From Treponema sp. (lineage in GTDB: Bacteria; Spirochaetota; Spirochaetia; Treponematales; Breznakiellaceae), in contig JAISPY010000092.1 in assembly GCA_031274565.1 (NCBI GenBank), positions 1-7,035 of the forward strand: a DNA stretch of 7,035 bases, written 5' to 3'. The position numbers were made by a program, and so were the translations under genes. Within the stretch, counting starts at the first letter, position 1, and each line of letters starts with the position of its first letter. Below the pieces are notes generated by a model that was given only the letters and a program-made list of their open reading frames with translations, was not told where the DNA came from and searched no databases. Positions 1 through 6,246 of the stretch are shown here, piece by piece.

Positions 1-636
1 TGCCCTGGAGGGACGCGGCCCACGGATCAGCGCGGAGTTTCTAATCATGGTGTAGTTGAGTATGTCGGGAGGAGCGATGGGATCTTCCCGAACAAGCTTG
101 AAACCGTAGTTTCCGTAGATGGTCGTATTGATCCGGTCCTGGGTTCCCAAAAAACAGGGAAGTGCGGAGCCGTCAATTTCCGCAAGTTTCCGCTGGATCA
201 ATCCGCGGACGAGTCCCTTCCCCTGTTCTTCGGGCAGTATTGCCAGGGGAGCTAAACTCCAAAAGGGCTGCTGAATCACCTGCTCACGGGCGGCGGTGAA
301 GATGTTAAGAAAAGCGGAAAATCGTTCCCCCAGCCCTGGAGAAAAAACCGAGAGGGCTTTCTTCAGGAATTCCGGCGGCGGCTCGGAGGAAAGGTCCGGC
401 GGTATCCAGACCGCAATGCCCGCGATCCTATCACCCCGTAGGGCGAGTTCTATGTCATGGACCCCTATGCTCTGTCTGAGCCGATACCTGAACGTAGCGA
501 TAAGGAATTTCTGTCGTTCCGCCTCGTCTGGAGCACAATAGCGATAAAAAGGGCTGTTCTGGAACGCCGCCACAAGGAGGCTTACCGCTTCATCAAAGTC
601 ACATTCCTGCATGGTGCTGTACTGTATCGTCATCAT
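1..636 (-). CDS. GNAT family N-acetyltransferase (3' end cut by window edge)
   Basis: I translated this frame by hand from ATG at 636; it stays open for 212 codons to base 1, so the stop lies outside the window. The protein is probably nearly complete, since this GNAT type is usually about 200-220 residues. GNAT enzymes move an acyl group from acetyl-CoA to an amine; the substrate cannot be told here. The acetyl-CoA-binding region is visible as LAPLAILPEEQGKGLVRGLI (about residues 130-149), a beta-4 strand followed by the Q-x-x-G-x-G/A loop, although the final small residue is Val. The C-terminal half has the usual FLGTQ...IYGNYGFKLVRE segment (asparagine/tyrosine followed by GF). The start ATGATGA overlaps the end of the remaining frame of the upstream GST relic, with an AGGGAG ribosome site 8 bases upstream; ATG at 633 is an alternative. 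The N-terminal half is a typical helical GNAT lead-in with many aromatic residues. Family assignment is firm; function is unknown. Confidence 0.85.
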   Translation of the reverse strand, partial: MMTIQYSTMQECDFDEAVSLLVAAFQNSPFYRYCAPDEAERQKFLIATFRYRLRQSIGVHDIELALRGDRIAGIAVWIPPDLSSEPPPEFLKKALSVFSPGLGERFSAFLNIFTAAREQVIQQPFWSLAPLAILPEEQGKGLVRGLIQRKLAEIDGSALPCFLGTQDRINTTIYGNYGFKLVREDPIAPPDILNYTMIRNSALIRGPRPSRA

Positions 637-1228
637 ACCGCCACTCCCTTGCTGCGGATGGCAGCGCAAAGCTTTCTCGGTCCTGGGCTGCATCCCATCT
701 GGAACGAGCGGATCCCTTGGGGATACGACCGAAGCGGTTTCCTGGATTCCAGCAGCGGCGGCAGCGGGCTTTGATAGGGATCGAGCCGGGCGTTCTCCCT
801 AAAAAGGGTATCGCCCAAGCGGTAGCCCTGGGTCGAAAGCCCTGCCGTATAAAACCCCTTAGACACTTTAGGGAAGATGCTGTGGTTCAGGGCTTCCTGT
901 ACCGTTTCAGGGAACAGATCCGGGACGCCGCTTGGGTGAACATCCTTCCAAACCAGTTTGAAATACGTAAAAAAATTTACCTGACTCATGATGCACCGCC
1001 TTTCCGGTAGGGATCTCGATACGTGCCTGTACGGTACCGCATCCGATATGATCCGAACCTCATGAAAATTTATGGAAATGGCGTCCTCAAGCCCCCAAAG
1101 ACTCTTGAGAATCATCCGGTGGGCAGCCTCGGGAGAAGCCGCAGACCCGATGATCCGATAGCGCCCTACCGCACAAAGGCGCCTTGTATCGGGTTAGTTT
1201 CATGCTGAAACCATGGTTTATACGCCAT
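633..1228 (-). pseudogene. Decayed glutathionyl-hydroquinone reductase / Xi-class GST-like gene
   Basis: Pieces of this GST-like family appear in order but in different frames. The ATG at 1228 has GAGG 6 bases upstream and gives MAYKPWFQHETNPIQGAFVR before a TAG at 1166-1168; GAFVR is the usual N-terminal motif. In another frame GRYRIIGSAASPEAAHR plus GLEDAISI follows, matching the family's GRYRL-WSAACPWAHR and GLED-IS, with the nucleophilic Cys now Ser and the Trp lost. TGKAVHHESGKFFYVF (near 1010-960) resembles the VVNN substrate-loop segment, and a shift around the T-run at 970-977 leads into YFKLVWKDVHPSGVPDLFPE and KGFYTAGLSTQ, the start of the helical C-terminal domain. Homology fades near 780. 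A possible family C-terminus (IPKG...WD...DRESF) is seen in a further frame at 748-675. The intact family is about 320 residues, so at least two or three segments are missing. The family reduces glutathionyl- or thiol-conjugated quinones. The open frame 1115-633 could still make a peptide (for example from ATG 989), but I do not consider it functional. Homology is from memory of the family. Confidence 0.75.
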
Positions 1229-1265
1229 TAGATACCTCAAATGCTCAGTATGTCTATTACCCATA

Positions 1266-1295
1266 ACTATACTAAAGCGATTCAAATTCTATCAA
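1266..1295 (-). promoter_or_regulatory. Sigma-70-like promoter for the GST relic and GNAT gene
   Basis: On the minus strand TTGATA (1295-1290) is followed after 18 bases by TATAGT (1271-1266). Both are close to the sigma-70 consensus. The site lies about 38 bases upstream of the relic's ATG at 1228, and would also transcribe the GNAT gene. TAGTAT at 15-base spacing is an overlapping alternative -10. This is pattern matching only. Confidence 0.45.
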
Positions 1296-1317
1296 GGGGT
1301 ACCGTGGACCGTACCCC
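1296..1317. repeat. Perfect 7-bp inverted repeat GGGGTAC/GTACCCC
   Basis: GGGGTAC and GTACCCC flank an 8-base loop (cgtggacc). The hairpin directly abuts the -35 box of the promoter at 1266-1295. There is no T-run on either side, so it is not an intrinsic terminator. Its position suggests an operator or a remnant mobile-element end, but this cannot be decided. Confidence 0.4.
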
Positions 1318-1359
1318 ATCAGATAGACATACGGATACAGATGGGAACGCAAGGGAAAG

Positions 1360-1435
1360 AACCGCGAAAAACGCGAAAGGACGCGAAAAGGAATGGGTCC
1401 GTTCTTCTTTCGCGCTTTTTCGCGCCTTTCGCGGT
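1360..1435. repeat. Large imperfect hairpin of triple CGCGAAA heptamers
   Basis: The left arm carries CGCGAAA at 1363, 1372 and 1382. The right arm carries the reverse complement TTTCGCG at 1408, 1418 and 1427, so spacings of 9 and 10 are mirrored by 10 and 9. Outermost is AACCGCGAAA (1360-1369) against TTTCGCGGTT (1426-1435). About 16-20 bases form the loop. It starts about 25 bases downstream of the stop codon of the PAP2-like gene. There is no T-run on the minus strand side, so it resembles a REP/MITE-like palindromic repeat more than a classical terminator. CGCGAAA-type palindromes are known from intergenic regions of many genomes. A role in mRNA 3'-end protection is possible. Confidence 0.65.
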
Positions 1436-1459
1436 TATATTTTGGAGCGGGTACCGGTT

Positions 1460-2320
1460 TTAAGAAAGAACTTCAGGACAGGAATGGAGAAACCCCAGGA
1501 GCGGCTCTTCCCAGGAGGAAGCCTGTTCAGCCTCGGTTAGAAAACCAATATACCGTTCCATAATATAGTTCCTGATGAGGACACTATCCTGAGGCGTTGG
1601 CTGTTGCGTATGCCTAAAAAGCCGGGAAACCCAGTCCTCCGCTTCCTCTCGGGGAAAGAGGGTCCCCTCAAAACAGGTCATCGCATACAGGCCTGCGGCA
1701 ACGCAATTGATACTGTGCTGCTTCACATAGAGCAGGGCTTGGGTAATAGCCACCGCTCCTTGGGTAACTTCCTCGATCTGCGGGGCAAACCGGTCCGCAT
1801 CCCCAAAGGAACGGATAATTGCGCGGAATGCGGTGTACGTCCTGATGACCACCAGCACATGGAGACTGGGAATACACATGAGATGGGGGTCTGTCGCGTG
1901 GATGAGTACAAACTGGGGATGGGCAAGATACCGGGGCCGGTTTGTGGTGGATAGGTTTTTGGTATACATCTGAGCGGCAAAGGCATACAGACGCCCCATG
2001 GAATTGATGAAATCTATCGCCGGTTTCATCCCCGCACGTCGGTAGGTCCGCAGGAGGAATCCGATGATCCGCACCCAAAACGCGACAAAGTCAAGATAGA
2101 TACCTACCCACCGGGGACTAAAGGGGATCCGGGCATCGAGAGGATGATCCACCGAGGTAATCGGGATCCGTCCGGGCAAGAGCGCCGCCTTGTACTGCAA
2201 AAAGAAAAAATGGTAAAAAATGGATTTAAGGCATCGGATCCCCGCGTTTCTCAGGGCTGGATGGGCTGCTATGGTAATAAGCGTACGGCCTAGCGATTCC
2301 TCGGCAACTTTTTTCGTCAT
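1460..2320 (-). CDS. PAP2-like membrane protein (phosphatidic acid phosphatase / Aur1-like fold)
   Basis: The 286-residue protein starts at ATG 2320 behind a strong AGGAGG ribosome site 6 bases upstream. PAP2 enzymes remove or transfer lipid or pyrophosphate phosphate using three motifs on membrane helices. Motif C1 (K-x6-R-P) is exact here: K121 ... R128-P129. Motif C2 is P151-S-L-H154, with Leu instead of the usual Gly, as in Aur1-like members. Motif C3 is recognisable as VKQHSINCVAAG (199-210), keeping the nucleophile-type His202, but the Asp four residues on is Cys206 and the preceding Ser-Arg is absent. Hydrophobic segments lie at about 33-48, 71-91, 150-170 and 186-215, so it is an integral membrane protein. 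A charged C-terminal tail (about 220-286) lies outside the fold. The substrate could be a lipid phosphate. The altered C3 means activity cannot be assumed. It sits 123 bases downstream of the DUF4954 gene on the same strand and may be co-transcribed. Confidence 0.65.
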   Translation of the reverse strand: MTKKVAEESLGRTLITIAAHPALRNAGIRCLKSIFYHFFFLQYKAALLPGRIPITSVDHPLDARIPFSPRWVGIYLDFVAFWVRIIGFLLRTYRRAGMKPAIDFINSMGRLYAFAAQMYTKNLSTTNRPRYLAHPQFVLIHATDPHLMCIPSLHVLVVIRTYTAFRAIIRSFGDADRFAPQIEEVTQGAVAITQALLYVKQHSINCVAAGLYAMTCFEGTLFPREEAEDWVSRLFRHTQQPTPQDSVLIRNYIMERYIGFLTEAEQASSWEEPLLGFLHSCPEVLS

Positions 2321-2344
2321 AATGCTCCTCCTCTCCGGCGCATC

Positions 2345-2378
2345 GGTATGCAGCTGTGCTCCCCGGTCTTGGCATACC
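2345..2378. repeat. Perfect 7-bp inverted repeat GGTATGC/GCATACC before the PAP2-like gene
   Basis: GGTATGC (2345-2351) and GCATACC (2372-2378) flank a 20-base GC-rich loop. The element ends about 25 bases upstream of the PAP2-like start, directly before its ribosome site, and lies in the 123-base spacer after the DUF4954 stop. A second small hairpin, CCCG/CGGG, lies nearby at about 2383-2395. It could be a leader structure that affects translation or an operator. No riboswitch class was recognised. Confidence 0.4.
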
Positions 2379-2443
2379 TACTCCCGTTACGCGGGAAATG
2401 CAGCGGGGATACCTGGGCAAGCCTCGTTTAGGCCCGGTTCGGC

Positions 2444-4687
2444 TCAGAGCCGCGACGCCTCCGCATCGGTAAAAAAGGTCTTGCTCTCAGCTTTGACGGT
2501 CTGCACAAAGGGATTAGCATCTATGGTGCCGAGTACCGCATCCCGCTCGGCAGCGTTCCGGTAGGTGATATTCCTAAAAGGATCGGTATAATCTTTGAGT
2601 TTGGTTTTGTACACCTGGTCCTCGATGAAGCGGCGGATCCGTACTCCGGTATCAAGCAAGCTATTCCATTCCTCCCGGGTGATGACCGTATCGGGTGCTG
2701 CTGCGCGCCCATCCCCTGTTTGGAGAAACCGGAGTACCTGTAGGGCATTCAGGGCCTTGTCCAGCGGGTATGCTTCCCAAAGGCGCTCATAGACCGCATG
2801 TATGTGATCCCACGAAGTAAGTTCCCCTTCCCGGACCGCCTCTTGGAGCGCGGCAAGCTTAGGTTCGCTGACGAGCTGTCCGCCCAGATTAACCCATTCC
2901 AGGGACGCCGCTTCAGGATACGCCGCCTGAAAGCGCAGAAAATCCCAATCCCCGGGCCCTGCCTCGGAGGAACCCGCTGGGGGAAGCGCGAAAAATTCGA
3001 TCAGGGTTTTCACCCCATAGTACAGGAGCATTTCACGGTAGGCCCTGGCTCCCTGCAGGGCCTTGATAATCCTCACCGGCCGGTTTGAACGCTCTACGGT
3101 ACGTTCAGGGGCCCAGAGCGGGACCTGCTCAGGCAGGTCCCGGAGGCTGGGGTATCCTGCCTGGATTACCCATTGATCCAGGATCTTAAGCCCGCGGATG
3201 ATTTCAGCCGCAGTATCCGGAGCCAGATACCCGGTTTCGATATGCTGTACCTTGAAAAGCCGCTTATCCCGGATCCGGCATTTCCAACTGTTCCGTTCCA
3301 GAGCGTACATATTGTACATCCACCAGTACCCAGGCATTACTTCCAACTGGGTCGTACCGGGACGGTGGGTAACCAGGCTGAACGGTAACGGCACGTACAG
3401 TTCCGCAGGATAATTCCCCTTGGCAATCAGGGTGTAGCTGGCGAATCGGCTGTTATGTTTGAGGGTGCTGGAAAGTCCGGGCCAAAATCCCCGGCCCGCA
3501 ATGATCTCACCGTCATTGCCCCGACTGTTATGATTGGATCCCACCGTAGCGCCGGCGGCCATATTTGACTGCCCCTGGATCAGGGCGGCTATCAGGAAGG
3601 AGTTGTTGTGGTGCTGTTCATGACTGGGAAAGACCAGGTTATTGAGGACTTCGCAGCAGGATACGGTAGAATTATCCCCGAGTATCGAGTGGATGAGCCG
3701 CGCGCCGTATTTGAGATTGCAGTTATTCCCCAACACAAAACGCACCGCCTTGCAGCCGTAAAAAACCCGGCACCCATAACCGATGATGCCGTTGACCAGT
3801 TCAACCCCTTCGCCAATCTGGGTAGGATCCCGGGGATCCGATTGGATGGATAGGTTTTTAAGTTTATTCGCACCCTTGATGTAAGCCCCGTTCCCAATCC
3901 GTACATCTTTGATGGTATGACAGTGTTTGATCACCGTTCCGTGTCCAATCGTGCCGTAATAGCCTCGGCGGGGGTCTACGGAAGCTTGGGTTATCCGTTT
4001 AAAAGCCGCCATAAGCCGCTCATCCTCCCGGTACACCGCCCACAGGTAGGCGTCCGCGCAGATCATCCCAAGAAAAGGAAGTACGCTGCGGCCCCCTGCT
4101 TCGTTCAGCGGGTCAATCCATACCCGGATGTCCTCATCCTCCCCGTCCTTGATGACCCCTTCACCGAACTTGGCGTGATTGGTGGTGTCCATTTCGTCGA
4201 TTGAACTGAGGATGACCCCATCTCCGATGATGGTGTGGGAAAGATACCGGCAGTCGTGGATCGCTGGGCGATCCCCGATGTCACAGGCGATGATACGGCT
4301 ATGGCTGATACCTACGGGCAGTATATAGTCATGGTGGCGCAGAAATCCTGGATCCAGAGCGCCGATGCGGACAAACCCCGCAAAGACACAGTGCTGGACC
4401 AGTTCAGGATGAAAGCCTTCCCGGACCCATACCGCGTCCCACGCCTCGCAGCGGTTGCCCTGGGCTTCAAGGGTACGGATTTCTGCGGGCAGCAAGGGGC
4501 GGTACTGGTCCTGCCGCCGCGCGCTCGAAGGACTATACAATGCGTCTAATTGCCGGTTTCGCAGGTAATATTCGTTTTCTCCCGGGGGGAGATAGGGATC
4601 ACTGATAAAATCATAGCCGTACTGGGGAACCGCGCCCGCACCGGTACGGGAAGACTCGATAAAGCTGGTATGCATGGTTCTAAGCAT
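2444..4687 (-). CDS. DUF4954 family protein, left-handed beta-helix, function unknown
   Basis: This 747-residue protein is recognised by family hallmarks: TVGSNHNSR (381-389), NDGEIIAGRGFWPG (391-404) and KHNSRFASYTLIAKGNYP (410-427). The central part (about 150-430) is rich in I/V-G-x-G-x hexapeptide turns (IGDGVIL, FGEGVI, IGHGTVI, IGNGAYI, IGEGVEL, LGDNSTV), which predicts a left-handed parallel beta-helix as in acyl- and nucleotidyl-transferase LbH proteins. A His-rich stretch PSHEQHHNN (354-362) sits in this region. The N-terminal 60 residues and the C-terminal 250 or so residues (helical, no known motif) are outside the helix. The family is known in Treponema and Bacteroidetes and has no assigned reaction; a sugar or nucleotide-sugar role is a guess. 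The start is uncertain: ATG 4687 and ATG 4675 both lack a good ribosome site, and a TAG lies eight codons upstream in frame. It heads the pair with the PAP2-like gene. The frame is intact throughout. Confidence 0.85.
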   Translation of the reverse strand: MLRTMHTSFIESSRTGAGAVPQYGYDFISDPYLPPGENEYYLRNRQLDALYSPSSARRQDQYRPLLPAEIRTLEAQGNRCEAWDAVWVREGFHPELVQHCVFAGFVRIGALDPGFLRHHDYILPVGISHSRIIACDIGDRPAIHDCRYLSHTIIGDGVILSSIDEMDTTNHAKFGEGVIKDGEDEDIRVWIDPLNEAGGRSVLPFLGMICADAYLWAVYREDERLMAAFKRITQASVDPRRGYYGTIGHGTVIKHCHTIKDVRIGNGAYIKGANKLKNLSIQSDPRDPTQIGEGVELVNGIIGYGCRVFYGCKAVRFVLGNNCNLKYGARLIHSILGDNSTVSCCEVLNNLVFPSHEQHHNNSFLIAALIQGQSNMAAGATVGSNHNSRGNDGEIIAGRGFWPGLSSTLKHNSRFASYTLIAKGNYPAELYVPLPFSLVTHRPGTTQLEVMPGYWWMYNMYALERNSWKCRIRDKRLFKVQHIETGYLAPDTAAEIIRGLKILDQWVIQAGYPSLRDLPEQVPLWAPERTVERSNRPVRIIKALQGARAYREMLLYYGVKTLIEFFALPPAGSSEAGPGDWDFLRFQAAYPEAASLEWVNLGGQLVSEPKLAALQEAVREGELTSWDHIHAVYERLWEAYPLDKALNALQVLRFLQTGDGRAAAPDTVITREEWNSLLDTGVRIRRFIEDQVYKTKLKDYTDPFRNITYRNAAERDAVLGTIDANPFVQTVKAESKTFFTDAEASRL

Positions 4688-4820
4688 ACCGGGGTAACGG
4701 ACGCAGGTCTAGTCGGAACCAGGATAGCCGCAGCGCCGTAATGCTTTCCCTCAAGAGGGGGTGGAAAAACCCGACGTATGCTCCCCGCAGGTACGCTCTA
4801 TGACAAGCAGGCCCCGTTAA

Positions 4821-4826
4821 TTTATA
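4821..4826 (-). promoter_or_regulatory. Candidate -10 box (TATAAA) for the DUF4954 gene
   Basis: TATAAA on the minus strand lies just after two T7 runs that could act as an UP-like element. It is 134 bases ahead of the start codon. No -35 hexamer close to consensus is present at 16-18 bases, so support is weak. Confidence 0.25.
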
Positions 4827-4827
4827 G

Positions 4828-4881
4828 AAAAAAAGAAAAAAATGGTTCTAGGGGTTTATCCTGCCCTAACGTGGCGGCAGG
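4828..4881 (-). terminator. Weak non-canonical terminator candidate after the TlpA-like gene
   Basis: On the minus strand CCTGCC (4881-4876) pairs with GGCAGG (4865-4860) across a 10-base loop, starting 10 bases after the TAG stop. The T-run (T7-C-T7) begins only 17 bases after the stem, so it is not a standard intrinsic terminator. Confidence 0.3.
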
Positions 4882-4891
4882 CGTCTCGTCC

Positions 4892-5413
4892 CTATCTCCC
4901 AAGCAGCGCGGAAATATCCCGGTTAAGCTCCCCGCGGGTATATGCGCCAACCCGTATTGACCGAATAATCCCCTCCGCATCGATAAGGTAGGTCTGGGGG
5001 ATAGCGTCTATAGCATATAACCGGGAAATACGGCTGTCCTGGTCCATCACCACGTTGAGGGTGATGGAGTTCCTGCCAAGAAACGAAGCAACGGTCTGTT
5101 CCGTCTCCGCGCAATTTACCGCCAGTACGGTAAGCTCCTGGGCCTTTGCTTGGGTGAGCGCCGAAATCAGGGGCAGTTCCCGGATGCAGGGACCGCACCA
5201 GGTGGTCCAGAAATGCAGCGCCACAGGCTTTCCCCGGTAGGAAGACAATTTCATGGGTTTGCCTTCCGGGGTGGTAAACGTAAAATCCGGGGCGGTTTGG
5301 CCCACAGTACGTTCAGCCCCCTGAACCGAAAGGGTCGCGCTCAAAACCAGCATGATGCCGGCGCAGAAGATGGTTTTCCCCTGGTTCCTGTTTTTTCTTG
5401 CTATATGGTTCAT
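4892..5413 (-). CDS. Exported TlpA-like thioredoxin (AhpC/TSA-Redoxin fold)
   Basis: This 173-residue protein begins with a basic N-terminus (MNHIARKNRNQGK) and a hydrophobic segment (about 14-32) ending in SVQGA, a signal peptide probably cut near residue 33 (VQG-A); it lacks a lipobox. The mature part has VGQTAPDFTFTTPEGK (38-52), LSSYRGKPVALHFWTTWCGPC (57-76), where Cys73 and Cys76 form the dithiol active site, and the cis-proline loop AIPQTYLID (137-145). This is the TlpA/ResA architecture. Such proteins reduce disulfides outside the cytoplasm, or pass electrons to partners such as c-type cytochromes or peroxidases. The start ATGA overlaps the upstream gene's stop by 4 bases and its AAGGAGG ribosome site is encoded in that gene's last codons (N-K-E-E-Q-R), so it is translationally coupled to the FeS membrane protein. 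This context suggests that protein reduces it. The specific partner or substrate is not shown by the sequence. Confidence 0.88.
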   Translation of the reverse strand: MNHIARKNRNQGKTIFCAGIMLVLSATLSVQGAERTVGQTAPDFTFTTPEGKPMKLSSYRGKPVALHFWTTWCGPCIRELPLISALTQAKAQELTVLAVNCAETEQTVASFLGRNSITLNVVMDQDSRISRLYAIDAIPQTYLIDAEGIIRSIRVGAYTRGELNRDISALLGR

Positions 5414-6246
5414 CGCTGCTCCTCCTTGTTTTTTGAAAAGCTATGGGTAATCGCGTTTGCCGGGCAATCGGACCTACATTCGCCGCAGCGGATACATTCA
5501 CGATCATTGGCAATCCGCGTATCCATTTTACATGTTTTTGCGCAGGTTCCACAATGGGTACAGATTTCCCCGTCGACCTGCATTCCCAGCAGGGCGTACC
5601 GGTTGAATAGACCGTAGAGCGCGCCTAGGGGACAGATGAAGCGGCAAAAGCAGCGGAACAGCGCTACCGAAAGCGCCGCAATAGCGATGAGCAGGGCCAA
5701 TTTCCAGAAAAACAGACCGCCTATCATCTCCCGGAGGGCCTGGTTCAAGAGAACCAGGGGAATTCCCGCTTCCAGGGTTCCCGCGGGGCAGACCAGCTCG
5801 CAGAAAAAGGGCGCGCCGTAGCCTTGGATGAAAAAAAACGCCCCCGGCAGACCGATGACCAGCACCGCCAGGAACCCGTATTTCAGCAGGCTGAGCTTCC
5901 GGGTGAGGGCATTTTTCCGCAGCTTTGGGGAGGGGATGCGGTATAAAAGTTCCTGTATGAGGCCGAAGGGACACAAGAAGCCGCATACCATCCGACCAAA
6001 GACTATGCCGAACAATACGAGCAGGCCCGCAACAAAGAACGGAATGCGGCCTTCCGCAAGGGCATTCTGGAGCGCGCCCAGGGGACAGGAAGCGATGGCC
6101 CCCGGACAGGAGTAGCAGTTAAGCCCGGGAACGCAGCCGTTTTTGAGGGGGCTGCGGGACACGGAACCGGTCTTGAAATTGGCTATATCCCCATTGGAAA
6201 GGAGCATAGACAAACATTGCAGCAGCTTCCGTTTTCGTTTATCCAA
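5410..6246 (-). CDS. Polytopic membrane 4Fe-4S protein, NapH/YccM-like
   Basis: This 278-residue protein has the N-terminal motif NCYSCPGAIASCPLGAL (43-59, with C44, C47, C54), then CGFLCPFG (88-95), CELVCPAG (149-156) and CFCRFICPLG (199-208). Two C-terminal ferredoxin-type clusters follow: CTHCGTCAKTC (229-239) and CIRCGECRSDCP (251-262). Hydrophobic helices lie at about 68-90, 118-140 and 176-198. This fits the membrane FeS family that includes NapH, NosR-like and RdxA/CcoG relatives, which carry electrons through the membrane. The CP-type motifs after the helices may bind clusters or quinone-linked cofactors. The start is a TTG at 6246, inside the stop of the preceding peptide (TTGGATAA, 8-base overlap), with CTGGAG 10 bases upstream; ATG at 6207 would lose the basic KRKRK stretch. 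It is overlapped at its 3' end by the TlpA-like gene. Likely role: reducing the exported thioredoxin from cytoplasmic ferredoxin or quinol (inference). Confidence 0.88.
   Translation of the reverse strand: MDKRKRKLLQCLSMLLSNGDIANFKTGSVSRSPLKNGCVPGLNCYSCPGAIASCPLGALQNALAEGRIPFFVAGLLVLFGIVFGRMVCGFLCPFGLIQELLYRIPSPKLRKNALTRKLSLLKYGFLAVLVIGLPGAFFFIQGYGAPFFCELVCPAGTLEAGIPLVLLNQALREMIGGLFFWKLALLIAIAALSVALFRCFCRFICPLGALYGLFNRYALLGMQVDGEICTHCGTCAKTCKMDTRIANDRECIRCGECRSDCPANAITHSFSKNKEEQR

Larger units (their letters stand above)
4688..4891. other. Intergenic leader of the DUF4954 gene
   Basis: This 204-base gap separates the TlpA-like stop from the DUF4954 start. On the minus strand it holds T7-C-T7 (4842-4828) immediately followed by TATAAA (4826-4821), a candidate -10 box with a poor -35. 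A second candidate is TTGTCA at 4806-4801, but its downstream -10 is weak. Next is a tight CCCTC-AA-GAGGG hairpin at 4748-4759. No small ORF with a credible ribosome site was found. Confidence 0.4.

Noticed and set aside
633..1115. The 160-residue frame as an intact hypothetical protein
   Set aside because: It starts in the middle of the GST fold at an internal Met and its last 45 residues do not match the family; it is better explained as part of the relic.
1241..1540. 99-residue plus-strand ORF across the hairpin repeat
   Set aside because: It runs through the CGCGAAA palindrome and the antisense of the PAP2-like C-terminus, has no ribosome site and a low-complexity composition.
1668..2078. 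136-residue minus ORF inside the PAP2-like gene
   Set aside because: Shadow frame: Pro, His and Arg rich, no ribosome site, while the overlapping frame has clear PAP2 motifs.
2345..2420. Cobalamin or other riboswitch ahead of the PAP2-like gene
   Set aside because: The hairpins are present but none of the conserved riboswitch core sequences that I know could be found.
5528..5986. 152-residue minus ORF within the FeS membrane protein gene
   Set aside because: Pro/Arg-rich shadow frame of a gene with unmistakable cysteine motifs.
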